Notes: generated from the letters alone by a model not told the origin. Positions 8,328-17,793 are shown, numbered from the stretch's first letter. The stretch: 35,723 nucleotides of DNA from an uncultured Opitutia bacterium (GCA_903882335.1 CAIRWP010000153.1:1-35723), one strand, 5' to 3'. Program-made: numbers and translations.

Positions 8328-9422
8328 ATGTCCCACGCGCCTGCCAACCCGCCGCGGGCCCGGACTGAGGTCCTGGCCGACGGGTCTACCGTGGTCGCCA
8401 TCGCGGGCGACTGGAGCGCGCAGGTCGCCACCCCGGAAATCACCTTCAAGGGCGACCGCATCCGGCTGACCGCGGCGGAACTCGGCGGTTTCGATTCCTC
8501 CCTGCCTGCCTGGATCCATCGCCACTTCCGGCACGTCCGGCAGCTCGACCTGAGCGCCCTGCCCCGCCGGCTGCGTGCGCTCGTCGAACTGACCGAGACG
8601 AGCACCTCGAGCGAGGTGGACGCGCAGACTCCCGGCCTCCTGGAACAGTTCGGCGACTGGGGACTAGCCAGTTCCTCCTCGTGGGCCCGGGCCTTCGAGC
8701 ACATCGGCGAGACCGCCAGCGCCTGCGGCCGGCTGCTCCTCGGGCGGGCCCGGGTCAACTGGCAGGACTTCTGGCTACAGTTGCAGACCGCCGGCGTCGA
8801 CGCGCTCCCGATCGTCGCCCTGCTCGGCTTCCTCACCGGCCTCATCATGGCCTACGTGGGTCTCATCCAACTCCGGCAGGTCGGGGCCACCATCTACGTC
8901 GCCAACCTCGTCTCGCTGGCGATGACCCGCGAGATGGGTGCGCTCATGACCGGCGTGATCGCCTGCGGACGCACCGCGACCTCGTTCGCCTCCCAGCTCG
9001 GCAGCATGAACGTCAGTCAGGAGACCGACGCCCTGCGCGTGCTCGGGCTCAACCCCGTCGAGTACCTGGGCCTGCCCCGCATCCTCGCCGTCACCCTGAT
9101 GGTCCCCTTGCTCGCCATCTTCGCGACCTTCGTCGGCGTGTTCGGCGGCATGGTTGTGGCCTGCGCCGGCGAGCTCAGCGTCAGCCAGTACCTCACGCAG
9201 GTGGTCGTCGCGATCAGCCTCAAGAGCTTCTTGGTCGGCGTCATCAAATCGGTCGCGTTCGGCTTCATCGCGGCGTGGGCGGGCTGCTACCGCGGCTCCG
9301 TGGCCAAGCCCTCCGCCCTCGGGGTCGGCGAGGCCGCCACCACCGCCGCGGTGCTCGGCATCACGTTGATCGTGGTCTCCGACGCCTTGTTCGCGGTCGT
9401 CTTCAACCTCTTCAACTTCTGA
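8328..9422 (+). CDS. mlaE: MlaE-type ABC permease with N-terminal STAS-like domain
   Basis: Inner-membrane permease of the MlaE/YrbE family, 364 aa, part of an MCE-type ABC system moving phospholipids between the inner and outer membrane. Residues from about 120 are the permease domain: five or six hydrophobic segments with the family core GFLTGLIMAYVGLIQLRQVGATIYVANLV, REMGALMTGVIACGRTATSFASQLGSM and VGVIKSVAFGFIAAWAGCYRG. The first ~110 residues, with an alternating beta/alpha pattern (VVAIAGDWSAQ, IRLTAAELGGFDSSLPAWI, VRQLDLSALP), look like a STAS domain, i.e. a fused MlaB-like subunit; such fusions are known in this family. The stop and the next start share one base (TGATG), so coupling with mlaF is tight. 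Confidence 0.9.
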   Translation: MSHAPANPPRARTEVLADGSTVVAIAGDWSAQVATPEITFKGDRIRLTAAELGGFDSSLPAWIHRHFRHVRQLDLSALPRRLRALVELTETSTSSEVDAQTPGLLEQFGDWGLASSSSWARAFEHIGETASACGRLLLGRARVNWQDFWLQLQTAGVDALPIVALLGFLTGLIMAYVGLIQLRQVGATIYVANLVSLAMTREMGALMTGVIACGRTATSFASQLGSMNVSQETDALRVLGLNPVEYLGLPRILAVTLMVPLLAIFATFVGVFGGMVVACAGELSVSQYLTQVVVAISLKSFLVGVIKSVAFGFIAAWAGCYRGSVAKPSALGVGEAATTAAVLGITLIVVSDALFAVVFNLFNF

Positions 9423-10180
9423 TGACCACCCCGGCCGCCATCCTGACCAGTGAAGGGCTCGCCATCGGCCATGGGGAGCAGGTGATCATGTCCGGCATCG
9501 ATTTCCAACTCGCGGCCGGGAAGATCCTCGCGATCGTCGGACCCAGCGGCTGCGGCAAAAGTACGCTCATGCGCTCGCTCAGCGGCCTCGACGAACCGCT
9601 TGGCGGGAAGACGACCGTGCTCGGCGTCGACCTCGCGACCGCCGCGGCGGCCGAACGAGCGGCCACCCTACGCCGGCTGGGCTTCCTATTCCAAGGCTCC
9701 GCGCTCTTCTCGTCGCTGACGTTGCTTGAGAACGTCGAACTGCCGATGCGGGAGTTCCTCGGCGCACCGCGCCGGGACCTCCGCGCGCTGGCCGAATACA
9801 AGCTCGCCCTGGTGGGCCTTGCCGACGCGATGGATAAGCTCCCGTCCGAAATCTCCGGCGGCATGGCGAAACGGGCGGGTATCGCCCGGGCGATGGCCTT
9901 GGACCCGGAGGTCATCTTCCTCGACGAACCCAGCGCCGGCCTGGATCCGATGACCTCGGGACGGCTCGACGAACTCATCCTGAAACTCCGGGAGGCCTTC
10001 GGCACCACCCTCGTGCTGGTCAGCCACGAGGTCCCCAGCATCCTCCGAATCGCCGACTTCTGCGTTTACCTCGACCCGGACGCGGGCAGGATGGGCGCCT
10101 ACGGCCCGCCCCGCGACTTCCTGTCGCCGGACGCCTATCCCAAGGCCCACGCCTTCTTCTCCCAAGCCCGCATCCCCTGA
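9422..10180 (+). CDS. mlaF: MlaF-type ABC transporter ATPase
   Basis: ATP-binding subunit (252 aa) of the MCE lipid transporter. Walker A is GPSGCGKST near residue 40, the Q-loop is LGFLFQGSALFSSLT, the signature is SGGMAKRAGIARAM (the SGGMxKR form characteristic of MlaF), Walker B is VIFLDEPSAGLDP and the switch His is in LVSHEV. The ORF track merges it with an upstream shadow reading; ATG 9422 is chosen because it lies one base into the mlaE stop and gives the usual N-terminus. It is followed 1 nt later by mlaD. Confidence 0.93.
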   Translation: MTTPAAILTSEGLAIGHGEQVIMSGIDFQLAAGKILAIVGPSGCGKSTLMRSLSGLDEPLGGKTTVLGVDLATAAAAERAATLRRLGFLFQGSALFSSLTLLENVELPMREFLGAPRRDLRALAEYKLALVGLADAMDKLPSEISGGMAKRAGIARAMALDPEVIFLDEPSAGLDPMTSGRLDELILKLREAFGTTLVLVSHEVPSILRIADFCVYLDPDAGRMGAYGPPRDFLSPDAYPKAHAFFSQARIP

Positions 10181-10181
10181 C

Positions 10182-11225
10182 ATGCGCCGTTCCGCCAACA
10201 AGACCCTCATCGGTGCCTTCGTCGCCAGCGGCATCGTGCTGGCCTGCGTCGCCGTGATCCTGCTCGGCGGCGGCAGCTTCGCCGGCACCAAGCCCACCGC
10301 GCTGGCCTACTTCGACGACTCGGTGAGCGGCCTCGACATCGGGGCGCCGGTCAAGTTCCGCGGGGTGACCATCGGTAAGGTCGCGCAGGTCCTGCTCCGC
10401 ACCGCCGAACAAGCGACCGGTGACTATTCCGTCCCGGTGGTCATGGAGTTCGCCCCCGACCTGCTGACCCGGCGCGGGCTCGACCAGGCCTTGCTCGACC
10501 AGCAAGGGCTCCGCGGTTCAATCGAGAAGGGGCTCCGTGCGAAACTGCAGCAGCAGTCGGTCATCACCGGCGTGCTTTACGTGGAGCTGGACTACTTCCC
10601 CGACACCCCCGCCCGGCTCCATGACACGAAAGGGGTCAACGCCGAAATTCCCACCCTTCCCTCCAACCTCGGCGCCTTGACCAAGGCCGTCTCGCAGACC
10701 CTCGACCAGCTCAGCCGCGTCGACTTCGTGGCGATCACGCGGAAGGTCGACGCGATCCTGGGCCGGATCGACCAAGGGGCGGCGCAGATTGAGTTCGGCC
10801 GGATCAACGGGAACCTCGTCAAGGCCTCCGATAACATCGCCCGACTCACCGGCGACCCCGCGGTGACCAAGGCGGTCGAGGATTTCTCCGCCGCGATGCG
10901 CTCCGTCGACGCTTTGGTGAAACGCCTCAACGCCCGGGTCGACCCGGTCGCTGAGGACATCCATGCGATGGCCGGGGCCGGCCGCAAGGCCCTCGAGAAC
11001 CTGAATACCACCGCCGAAAACCTGCGCGGCCTGACCAAGCCCGGGTCGACCATGCGCCGCGACCTCGACCAGGCCCTCGCCGACGTCGCGGAGGCGGCCC
11101 AGGCGATCCGCTCGCTCGCCGATTTCATCGAACGCAACCCTGAGACAATCATCCAGGGACGTCGGAAGTCGGCCCCCACGCTACTCGAGGTCAAGCCGGC
11201 GAGCACGGAGGAGGGCGCCAAATGA
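10182..11225 (+). CDS. mlaD: MlaD/PqiB-like MCE domain protein
   Basis: Periplasmic substrate-binding component (347 aa) of the MCE lipid transport system. One N-terminal transmembrane helix (LIGAFVASGIVLACVAVILLGGG) anchors it; a single MCE domain follows (AYFDDSVSGLDIGAPVKFRGVTIGKVAQVLL through VITGVLYVELDYFP, about residues 38-140). The rest is a long helical region rich in coiled-coil-like repeats (IDQGAAQIEFG, ALVKRLNARVDP, LDQALADVAEAAQAIRSLADFI), expected to hexamerise into a tube. The length and the C-terminal helices are closer to PqiB/MCE tails than to the short E. coli MlaD, consistent with the PqiC-like lipoprotein next to it. It overlaps that gene by 4 nt (ATGA). Confidence 0.88.
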   Translation: MRRSANKTLIGAFVASGIVLACVAVILLGGGSFAGTKPTALAYFDDSVSGLDIGAPVKFRGVTIGKVAQVLLRTAEQATGDYSVPVVMEFAPDLLTRRGLDQALLDQQGLRGSIEKGLRAKLQQQSVITGVLYVELDYFPDTPARLHDTKGVNAEIPTLPSNLGALTKAVSQTLDQLSRVDFVAITRKVDAILGRIDQGAAQIEFGRINGNLVKASDNIARLTGDPAVTKAVEDFSAAMRSVDALVKRLNARVDPVAEDIHAMAGAGRKALENLNTTAENLRGLTKPGSTMRRDLDQALADVAEAAQAIRSLADFIERNPETIIQGRRKSAPTLLEVKPASTEEGAK

Positions 11226-11806
11226 GAACGCTCACCTTGCTGCTGGCGCTCGTGCTCCTGCCCGGCTGCATCGTCTTCGACAAGAAAAGCGAAGCCGTTT
11301 CGTTCCACCATTTTGAGGCGGCCGCCGGCGCGCCGACGAAGGCGCAGCCGCTCATCCACTTGCCCCGCGCGAGCCTGCCGGCCAGCGTCCGCCGGCCCGC
11401 CGTCGTCCTACTGACCCCGGGCAGCCAGGTGCTCATCGATGATGCGCACCGCTGGACGGCCTCCCTCGATCGCCTCGTCGCCGAGACCATCGCCCGGCAC
11501 CTGACCCGCGAGGCGGGTTGCCCCACCGCGGTGGAGACCCCGGACGCCCCGCACCTCACCCTCATCCTCGAATGCGAACGCTTCGAGGTCGTCGGGGAGC
11601 GCCAGGCCGCCCTCACGATCCGCTACCGACTCGAGCGAGCGGATGGTTCGGCGGTCGCCGGCGGCACCTCGGCCTGCGTCGAGCCCATGGCCAAGTTGGA
11701 CGCGCCTGCCTTCGTCGCGGCGCAATCCCGCAACCTGGGCAAGGTCGGCCGTGCGATCGCCGAGACCGTGCGAGCGCTGCCCGCCAGCCAGTTCCCTTCC
11801 CGATGA
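11222..11806 (+). CDS. PqiC-like ABC transport auxiliary lipoprotein
   Basis: Predicted outer-membrane or periplasmic lipoprotein of 194 aa with lipobox LLPGC (Cys about residue 16). The remainder matches the layout of PqiC/DUF330 auxiliary lipoproteins: an early beta strand pattern (ASVRRPAVVLLTPGSQVLI), a DxxHRWTASLDRLVAETIARHL segment that is the most recognisable family block, then TLILECERFEVV and a C-terminal helix. PqiC partners MCE proteins in the Pqi system. The gene has one of the few good Shine-Dalgarno sequences in the window (GGAGGAGGG about 8 nt upstream) and overlaps mlaD by 4 nt. Function is inferred from family and operon. Confidence 0.8.
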   Translation: MRTLTLLLALVLLPGCIVFDKKSEAVSFHHFEAAAGAPTKAQPLIHLPRASLPASVRRPAVVLLTPGSQVLIDDAHRWTASLDRLVAETIARHLTREAGCPTAVETPDAPHLTLILECERFEVVGERQAALTIRYRLERADGSAVAGGTSACVEPMAKLDAPAFVAAQSRNLGKVGRAIAETVRALPASQFPSR

Positions 11807-12276
11807 GCGACCAGCCCACCCCGCGTCCCAACGGCTTCTCGGAGGCGACCGGTGAGATCTGCTACGACCTCCCGTCTTCCTACCTCCCGCATCGGACGAC
11901 CGGCTTGCTCCACCTGCCGCGCTTCCTCGCCAAGGCGCGCAAGCATGTGCACGGCGAGCTGCCGAAGTCGTACCAGCGTAATTTCTGCAAAGGGTTCGAC
12001 CGTTTCCTCTGCCTGCACCTCGGGATCGACCCCGAGGCCGTGGTCGCCTGCGTCCGCGCGGCCTCCGATGAAGCCGACCTCGACGCCCGCCTCCTCCGCC
12101 TTTTCCCGGCCGACCTCCGCGTCGCCACCTGGAACCGCGAACTGGTGCAGAAAGGCATGAGCGAGATGGGCCGCGAAGCCCTCGCCGACGCCAAACGCAA
12201 GATGGGCGCCGAGCACCGCACCGACATCATCTCCTTCGCCGACATGATCGACCTCGACGAAGGCCGCCTTCCGTGA
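11803..12276 (+). CDS. DUF5069 family protein
   Basis: Small soluble protein of 157 aa that fits the DUF5069 pattern, for which no function is known to me. Visible features are LLHLPRFLAKARKHVHGELPKSYQ, GFDRFLCLHLGIDPEAVVACVRAASDEADLDARL and a C-terminal MIDLDEGRLP. No signal peptide or membrane segment. ATG 11803 overlaps the lipoprotein stop by 4 nt (ATGA), and its own stop overlaps the next GTG start by 4 nt (GTGA), so it is translated within the mla transcript. No functional connection with lipid transport can be claimed from this. Confidence 0.72.
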   Translation: MSDQPTPRPNGFSEATGEICYDLPSSYLPHRTTGLLHLPRFLAKARKHVHGELPKSYQRNFCKGFDRFLCLHLGIDPEAVVACVRAASDEADLDARLLRLFPADLRVATWNRELVQKGMSEMGREALADAKRKMGAEHRTDIISFADMIDLDEGRLP

Positions 12277-13091
12277 CCACCCCCGACCCCCACCCCAACC
12301 GTCTCGTGCTCCGCGGGATGGCCTCCTTGCTGGCCTGCCTGCAGCATCATCCCAAAGCGCTCCGCGAGGTCGCGGCCACGGCCGCCTTCGCACCCGAACT
12401 GGCGCCGTACGACGCGGCCTTCCGCGAACTCGGCGTGAAGACCCGCGTCGTAGGGCCGATCGAGCTGGCCCAGACCGCGGAAGGTCCCTGCGAGGACGTG
12501 TGTGCGCTGACGATGCGGCCGGACTTCGGCCTGGCGCGGGTCGGTGATTTCACGGATTGGCGGGAGAGCCGCGAGACCATCGTCATCGCCGACGGCCTGA
12601 CGGACCCGGCCGACCTCGCCGCGCTGGCGCGGGCCATGGCCGCCTTCGGACTCGAACGCCTGCTGCTTTCCTCCGGCACCGAGAAGCTTTCCTTCCACCC
12701 CGAGGCCTGGCACCTGGCCGCGGGCGCGATGGAGAAACTCAAACTGATGCGCGCCGCCGCCCTGGGCGGCTTGCTCAAACTCGTCGAAGACCGTTGCTGC
12801 GTCGTCGCGCTTTCGCCCGACCTCGGCCGTAAGATCGACCTGGCCAACCCGGTCCGCGTCCCGGCCCGCCACCTGGCCTTGCTCGTCCCCGGCGGGCGCC
12901 TGGACCCCGACCTGCAGGCGCGCACCGAACACTGCTTCCGCCTCCCCGGCCAGCCGCCCTTGAGCCTCCGCGAGACCATCCCCCTGGTCATCGCCTGGCT
13001 CGCTTCGACCCCCAAACCCCGCCCGGACGGCTTCCTCGCCCGTAAAAGGGCTCGCCACGCCAAGGACTCGGGTTCCAATCCGGCCTCTTGA
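12273..13091 (+). CDS. SpoU/TrmH-like SPOUT protein with degenerate motifs
   Basis: 272-aa protein that follows the plan of TrmH-type 2'-O-ribose RNA methyltransferases: an N-terminal substrate-binding-like part (residues about 10-85, ELGVKTRVVGPIELAQTAEG) and a SPOUT-like part from about 105. The three SpoU motifs are altered. Motif 1 reads DPADLAALARAMAAFG where families have NxGxxxRxAxxFG (the Arg is kept, Asn and Gly are not). Motif 2 reads LALLVPGGRLDP where a GxEGxGL loop is expected. Motif 3 reads LSLRET where SLN is expected. It may be a pseudo-methyltransferase or a divergent enzyme. GTG start at 12273 is supported by the 4-nt overlap. Family moderately sure, activity doubtful. Confidence 0.62.
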   Translation: MTTPDPHPNRLVLRGMASLLACLQHHPKALREVAATAAFAPELAPYDAAFRELGVKTRVVGPIELAQTAEGPCEDVCALTMRPDFGLARVGDFTDWRESRETIVIADGLTDPADLAALARAMAAFGLERLLLSSGTEKLSFHPEAWHLAAGAMEKLKLMRAAALGGLLKLVEDRCCVVALSPDLGRKIDLANPVRVPARHLALLVPGGRLDPDLQARTEHCFRLPGQPPLSLRETIPLVIAWLASTPKPRPDGFLARKRARHAKDSGSNPAS

Positions 13092-13093
13092 CC

Positions 13094-13951
13094 ATGCCCG
13101 ACGACGCCCCCGAATCCGAGGAGAATATCATCTCCCTGCAGAGCATCAGCCGGACCTTCATGGCGGCGTTGCAACGCCAGCATGACATGCTCGCCTTCAG
13201 CCTGGCGGGTCTCCGCACCTCCGACCCGCGGGCCTACGATTACTACTCGGCCGTGAGCCGGGTGATGCCCTCCCCCCAGAACCACCTCACCGCCGACCAG
13301 GTGAACGCCTACGCGCGCAACCTGATGATGCGGACGACCATCAACGACCTGCTGGGCATCGCCGCAGAATGCCTGCATCGCTGCCACCTACTCTGCGTAC
13401 TGATCAAGGTGCGCGGCCAGAATCGTGCCCCGGACGCGGACCTCGACCGGCAGATCGGCGAGGCCCACCAGGCCTTCCTCCCGCTGTCCCTGCAGGACAA
13501 GTTCGAGGAACTGGAGAAGTCCTTCGGCATCATGTGCGACCTCGAGGATAGCATCTTCAGCCTCGCGGCGGCGCTGCGCGTGCTCGCCCGCGTGGGCGGC
13601 ATGGTGACAAACGACGACCTCGCACCCGACGGCAAGCTGACCTTGGAGTTCATGGCCATGAAGGATTACGAGGTCGACGACCAGGACGCCGAGTTCGACG
13701 ACGAGGCCCCCGCGACGCCTCCGCCCGGCGTCATCCGCCACCCCTTACCCGGCGAGGCCGACCTGCTGAAGAAGCCCACGAAGACCTTGTCCAAACTCAC
13801 CGAGACCACGCGCACCTTCCAGCCCGGCGAGATGCTGGACCTGAACGAGGAGGAACTGCTCGGGCTCAACATCACCGTGGCCAAGTTCTTCGACGGGCTG
13901 TTCCGCTCCGTCGACCACTACGGCCGCAGCCGCATCGGCGAGGGCAGCTAA
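13094..13951 (+). CDS. Unknown soluble protein with acidic linker
   Basis: 285-aa protein that I do not recognise. It is mostly helical by eye in residues 10-190 (FMAALQRQHDMLAFSLAGL, DQVNAYARNLMMRTTINDLLGIAAECLHRCHLLCVLIKV, LQDKFEELEKSFGIMCDLEDSIFSLAAALRVLARVGGMV), then has a disordered acidic/proline linker (DYEVDDQDAEFDDEAPATPPP) and a C-terminal helical piece (LNEEELLGLNITVAKFFDGLF). No signal peptide or membrane span is evident. ATG 13094 is preferred; a TTG six bases upstream would overlap the previous stop by 4 nt, like the other junctions in this operon, and cannot be excluded. It sits between the SpoU-like gene and the MFS gene and is probably co-transcribed. Confidence 0.65.
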   Translation: MPDDAPESEENIISLQSISRTFMAALQRQHDMLAFSLAGLRTSDPRAYDYYSAVSRVMPSPQNHLTADQVNAYARNLMMRTTINDLLGIAAECLHRCHLLCVLIKVRGQNRAPDADLDRQIGEAHQAFLPLSLQDKFEELEKSFGIMCDLEDSIFSLAAALRVLARVGGMVTNDDLAPDGKLTLEFMAMKDYEVDDQDAEFDDEAPATPPPGVIRHPLPGEADLLKKPTKTLSKLTETTRTFQPGEMLDLNEEELLGLNITVAKFFDGLFRSVDHYGRSRIGEGS

Positions 13952-13954
13952 GCC

Positions 13955-15211
13955 GTGGCCACCGACGCGACCCTGCCCGTACGCCGCGTCTGGTGGTGGG
14001 TCTTCGGCGGTTTCCTCTTCCAGTCGATCCCCGCGGCGGTCCGGGACGAAGCCTTACCCATCGCCCTCAAGAACCTCGGTCGGGAAGACGCCGAAATCAC
14101 CCGCTGGGTCGCCTGGCTTGGCCTGCTCGTCGGCATCAAGATCCTCTGGGCGCCGCTGGTGGGTCAGATCGACCGACCGCCCCGCCTTGTGCTGGGTTGC
14201 CAAGCCGCGATCGTCCTCTTGCTCCTCGGTCTCCAGGTCGGACTGGGGCTGCCGGAAGGGCCCTGGTCCTTCATCGCGCTGGCCTTGATCTCCATCGCCT
14301 CGGCCTGCCACGACTTCGCGCTCGACGGTTATTACGTGGCCTCCTTGGCGGAAAAGCCGCGGGCGGCCTACTCCGGCCTCCTGACCTTCGCCTCGAAGAC
14401 CGGCCAAGTGCTCGCCGGCCCCGGCCTGATCTGGCTCGCCGGCCGCTGGCACCATGAAGGCGGGACGACCTGGGCGGCGGCCTGGCAGCAGGCGCTGGGA
14501 GTCGCCGTCGCCCTCGCCGCGACCTGTTTCATCCTCAACGCCTACGCCTTCCGACACGAGCCCACCCTGCCCGCCGGCCCGAAGGTCGGACTGGGACAAA
14601 CCTTGGCGGAATTCTTCCGCGACCGGCGCTTCCCGGCCGTACTCGGTTTGATTTGTTTCTACCGCGCCAGCGAGGTCCACCTCACCCGGGTCCTGCCGCT
14701 CTTCTCGATGGCGGCGCCGAGCGCCGGCGGCTTGGGCTTCGACAATGAAAGCTTCGCCGTGCTCCGTCTCGTGACCGCCATCGGCGGACTCGCGCTCGGA
14801 GGGTTGGCCGGTTCCCGCGTGGTCGCCGGCCTCGGCGTGGGCCGGGCGTTGCTCCCGTTGGGCGTCGCGATGCACCTTCCGCTGCTCGGCATCTACTGGC
14901 TCGCGCAGCACCCCGACGCCTCGCGCCTCCAGGTGGGACTGCTCTACTTCGGCGAATACGTCGCCTATGGCGCGGGCGTCTGCGCGCTGCTGCTCGCGAT
15001 GATGAAATTCGCCGCCGGCCCGCAGGCCGCGGTCCGCTATGCCGCGCTCTCCACGCTGGCGCTGGTGGCGAATTACCTCCCGGGCTTCTGGGCCGGCGCG
15101 CTGGCGACCCGGCTGGGCTACGCCGATTACTTCGCTTTCGCTTTGCTGCTGGCGCTACCCGGCCTCGCGGTGACGCTCTGGGCCCGGCGCCACTTCGAGG
15201 ACCCGGCCTGA
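13955..15211 (+). CDS. MFS permease, AmpG-like
   Basis: Polytopic inner-membrane protein of 418 aa with about 12 hydrophobic segments, fitting the major facilitator superfamily and most like the AmpG/PAT branch (muropeptide or acetyl-CoA type permeases). Points of similarity are VWWWVFGGFLFQSIPAAVRDEALPIAL at the N-terminus, LVGIKILWAPLVGQID after the first helices, and ASACHDFALDGYYVASL where AmpG has its conserved Asp-containing helix. A GTG start at 13955 lies 3 nt after the previous stop. Substrate unknown; anhydromuropeptide uptake is a possibility only. Its stop codon directly abuts the stop of the convergent M16 gene with no spacer. Confidence 0.75.
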   Translation: MATDATLPVRRVWWWVFGGFLFQSIPAAVRDEALPIALKNLGREDAEITRWVAWLGLLVGIKILWAPLVGQIDRPPRLVLGCQAAIVLLLLGLQVGLGLPEGPWSFIALALISIASACHDFALDGYYVASLAEKPRAAYSGLLTFASKTGQVLAGPGLIWLAGRWHHEGGTTWAAAWQQALGVAVALAATCFILNAYAFRHEPTLPAGPKVGLGQTLAEFFRDRRFPAVLGLICFYRASEVHLTRVLPLFSMAAPSAGGLGFDNESFAVLRLVTAIGGLALGGLAGSRVVAGLGVGRALLPLGVAMHLPLLGIYWLAQHPDASRLQVGLLYFGEYVAYGAGVCALLLAMMKFAAGPQAAVRYAALSTLALVANYLPGFWAGALATRLGYADYFAFALLLALPGLAVTLWARRHFEDPA

Positions 15212-17767
15212 TCAGCTCTTGGGCAGCACGATGAGCTGCTGAGCCAGTTGGGCGTCCAGGTAGCGGCAGGCGAAACCCTGCACGGCCTTCTCGTCGGTCA
15301 AGGCCATGCGCCGCTCCCACTCGGCGTCGAAATTAGCGCCGAGCCCGGCGATCTCGCGGATCAGGGCCCCCTGCAGGCGGGCGCCGGCCGACTGACGCCC
15401 TTGGCGCCGCGCCACGCGCATCCGCCGCTTGGCGGCCTCGATCTCCTCCGGTTGGAAGTCACCCCGGCGTAACCGGGCGAGCTCCGCCAGCATCTCCGCG
15501 ACGACCTCCTCGGCCATGCCCGGCGCCGTGCCTGCGTAGAGGTAGAACATACCCTGGTCGACCACCTCGACGCGGTTGGCGCCGACAAAATAGGCCATGC
15601 CCTTCTCCTCGCGCACGCGCCGGAACAGGCCGCTGGCCATGCCCGAAAGCAGTTCCTCGGTGACACTGGCGGCGACGACGGCATCCGGACCGAACCCGCA
15701 ATGCGGGAAGGCGATGGCGACGACCGCCTGCTCGCCTTGCGCGTGCTCGACCACCGCGCGAGCGGGTCCGGGCGCATGAGGCGCCAGGCCGCGGGCTGCG
15801 AACGGGACCTTCGGCAGAGTGCCGAAGCGCGCCTGCGCGAACTCCAGCGCCTGCCGCCGGTCAAAGTCCCCGGCGATACCGACGACGAGATTGCCCGCGA
15901 CGACCAGGGCCTGATGCGCCGCGCCTAGGTCGGCCGCCTGGATCCGCGCCAAGGTCTCGGGCGTGCCGATCGGGTCGACGCCGAGCGGGTGCTCGCCGAA
16001 GAACTGCCGCAAAAGACGCAGGCGCGCCTTCTCGACGATATCATCCTCCGCGTCCTTGCAGGCCGTGATGACCGCGGCCCGCTCGAGCTCCACCGTCGCC
16101 GGGAGGAACTTCGGGCCGAGTACGCCGTCGGCGACGAGTTCGGCCAGCGCGCCGAAATCGGAACTCAGGGCCTCGCCCCACAGGCCGCAGGAGATCTGCG
16201 ACCCGACGTCGGCGAAGGTCGCCCCCATCGCATCGACGGCCTCGGCGACCTCCTCCTTGGAACGACGGAAGGTATCCCGGGTGAGCAAGGTCGAGAAAAG
16301 TCCGGTGGTGCCCCGGGTCGTCGCCTGCTCGTAGGCCGGGCCGGCGGCGAGGAAGACACCGATCGCGGCCTTCGGGATGGCCGCATCCTGCTGCAGTACG
16401 ACACGGACGCCGTTGTCGAGCGTCAGTACCTCGAACCGCTCCGGCACGACTGCCGCGGCGCGGGCGACGGCGACCGGCGCCGACGCGGCCCGGCCGCGCA
16501 GCGTGCCGTAAGTGACCGCTTCCGGGCGGAGCCAGCGCCGGGCCTCGCGGGCCAGGTCCTCCGCCGAGAGACGCGCGAGTTCCTCCACCCCGCGACGCGG
16601 CCAGTGGATGTCATGGCCCACGCAAGCCGCATAGGCGGAGCGACCGACGAGCCCGTGGATGTTCTTCTGGCCGTTGACCATCGAGACGGCCGCCTGGCGG
16701 CGGACCTTTGCGAATTCCGCCGGAGTCACGCCGCGCTGCAGCAGGCGATCCACCACCTCGCGAATCGCGGACTCGACCTGGGCGGAGTCGGCCTCGGCCT
16801 CGCCGGCCCAGCCGAACCAGGCAAGGCCGTGTTCGCGGATCCCGAAAGCGGAGGCATCGATCGAATGGACGAGCTTGCGGCGCTCGCGGAGCTCATCCCA
16901 AAGCAGCGAACTGTTGCCGGAGCCAAGGACGCCGAGGAAGAGATCCATCGCCAGTCGACCCTCGGAGAAGAGGCCCGGCGCGGCCCAGCAGGCGACCCCC
17001 TTGGCCGTGCTCACGTCGCGCACGAGGTCGGTCCGGCGCACGCCGGCCTGGGGGAGTTCGGCGACGGACTCGACGGCGAGGACGGGACGGCGTTCAAAAC
17101 GCCCGAACCATCGTTCCGCGGCAGCGAAGGCTTCGGCCGGCTCCATCGAGCCGCCCAGCGCCAGCACCACGTTGCTCGGGACATAGCGGCCGGCATGGTA
17201 GGCGCGGAGGTCGTCGGGGCGCAGGCGGATAAACAGTTCGCGATGCCCAATGACGGGATGGGACAAGGGGTGCGAGCGCAGGGTCTCGGCCAGCACGGTC
17301 TCGGCCAGCACGGAATCGTGCTCGTCGTCGCGCATCGCGATCTCGCGCAGGATGACCTCCCGCTCCATCTTCGCGTCGGCGTCGGCGATCAGGGGGTCGA
17401 AGACCATGTCGGAGACGGCCTCCATCGCGGTCTCGAAACCTTCCTGCGGCGCGTCGACGTGGTAGACCGTCCGATCGAAGGTGGTGTAAGCGTTCGCATA
17501 GCCGCCGGAACGGTGCACGGCCTCGGTGAGCTCCCGGTTGCTGAAGCGCCCGGTACCCTTGAAGACCATGTGCTCGAGGTAATGCGAGATCCCCGAGCCT
17601 TCCCAGCGCCCCTCGTGCACGCTACCGGTCCGGACCCAGGCCTGCACGGTGCACAGACCGATACCGGGACGATGGGAATACAGGACCTCCAGACCGTTCG
17701 GCAGGACGCGTCGCTCGGGCAAGGGGCCGGCGATCTGCGCGAAACTAAGGCCTTCGAGGTACGACAT
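15212..17767 (-). CDS. Two-domain M16 family zinc metallopeptidase
   Basis: 851-aa pitrilysin-family (M16) protein in which catalytic and non-catalytic halves are fused. The first half has the inverted zinc motif HYLEH ([16 protein letters not shown], near residue 62) and the downstream Glu block [18 protein letters not shown]. The second half, starting around [20 protein letters not shown] (about residue 440), has the same fold but [11 protein letters not shown] in place of HxxEH, so it is inactive; it keeps the C-terminal Arg/Tyr strand [20 protein letters not shown] used for substrate binding. No signal peptide is seen, so it is likely cytoplasmic and degrades peptides. Transcribed alone, divergently from prfB. 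A GGAGG lies 12 nt upstream of ATG 17767, at a loose distance. Confidence 0.9.
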   Translation of the reverse strand: MSYLEGLSFAQIAGPLPERRVLPNGLEVLYSHRPGIGLCTVQAWVRTGSVHEGRWEGSGISHYLEHMVFKGTGRFSNRELTEAVHRSGGYANAYTTFDRTVYHVDAPQEGFETAMEAVSDMVFDPLIADADAKMEREVILREIAMRDDEHDSVLAETVLAETLRSHPLSHPVIGHRELFIRLRPDDLRAYHAGRYVPSNVVLALGGSMEPAEAFAAAERWFGRFERRPVLAVESVAELPQAGVRRTDLVRDVSTAKGVACWAAPGLFSEGRLAMDLFLGVLGSGNSSLLWDELRERRKLVHSIDASAFGIREHGLAWFGWAGEAEADSAQVESAIREVVDRLLQRGVTPAEFAKVRRQAAVSMVNGQKNIHGLVGRSAYAACVGHDIHWPRRGVEELARLSAEDLAREARRWLRPEAVTYGTLRGRAASAPVAVARAAAVVPERFEVLTLDNGVRVVLQQDAAIPKAAIGVFLAAGPAYEQATTRGTTGLFSTLLTRDTFRRSKEEVAEAVDAMGATFADVGSQISCGLWGEALSSDFGALAELVADGVLGPKFLPATVELERAAVITACKDAEDDIVEKARLRLLRQFFGEHPLGVDPIGTPETLARIQAADLGAAHQALVVAGNLVVGIAGDFDRRQALEFAQARFGTLPKVPFAARGLAPHAPGPARAVVEHAQGEQAVVAIAFPHCGFGPDAVVAASVTEELLSGMASGLFRRVREEKGMAYFVGANRVEVVDQGMFYLYAGTAPGMAEEVVAEMLAELARLRRGDFQPEEIEAAKRRMRVARRQGRQSAGARLQGALIREIAGLGANFDAEWERRMALTDEKAVQGFACRYLDAQLAQQLIVLPKS

Positions 17768-17793
17768 GGTGCTTATATGCCTCCGCTCCGGCC

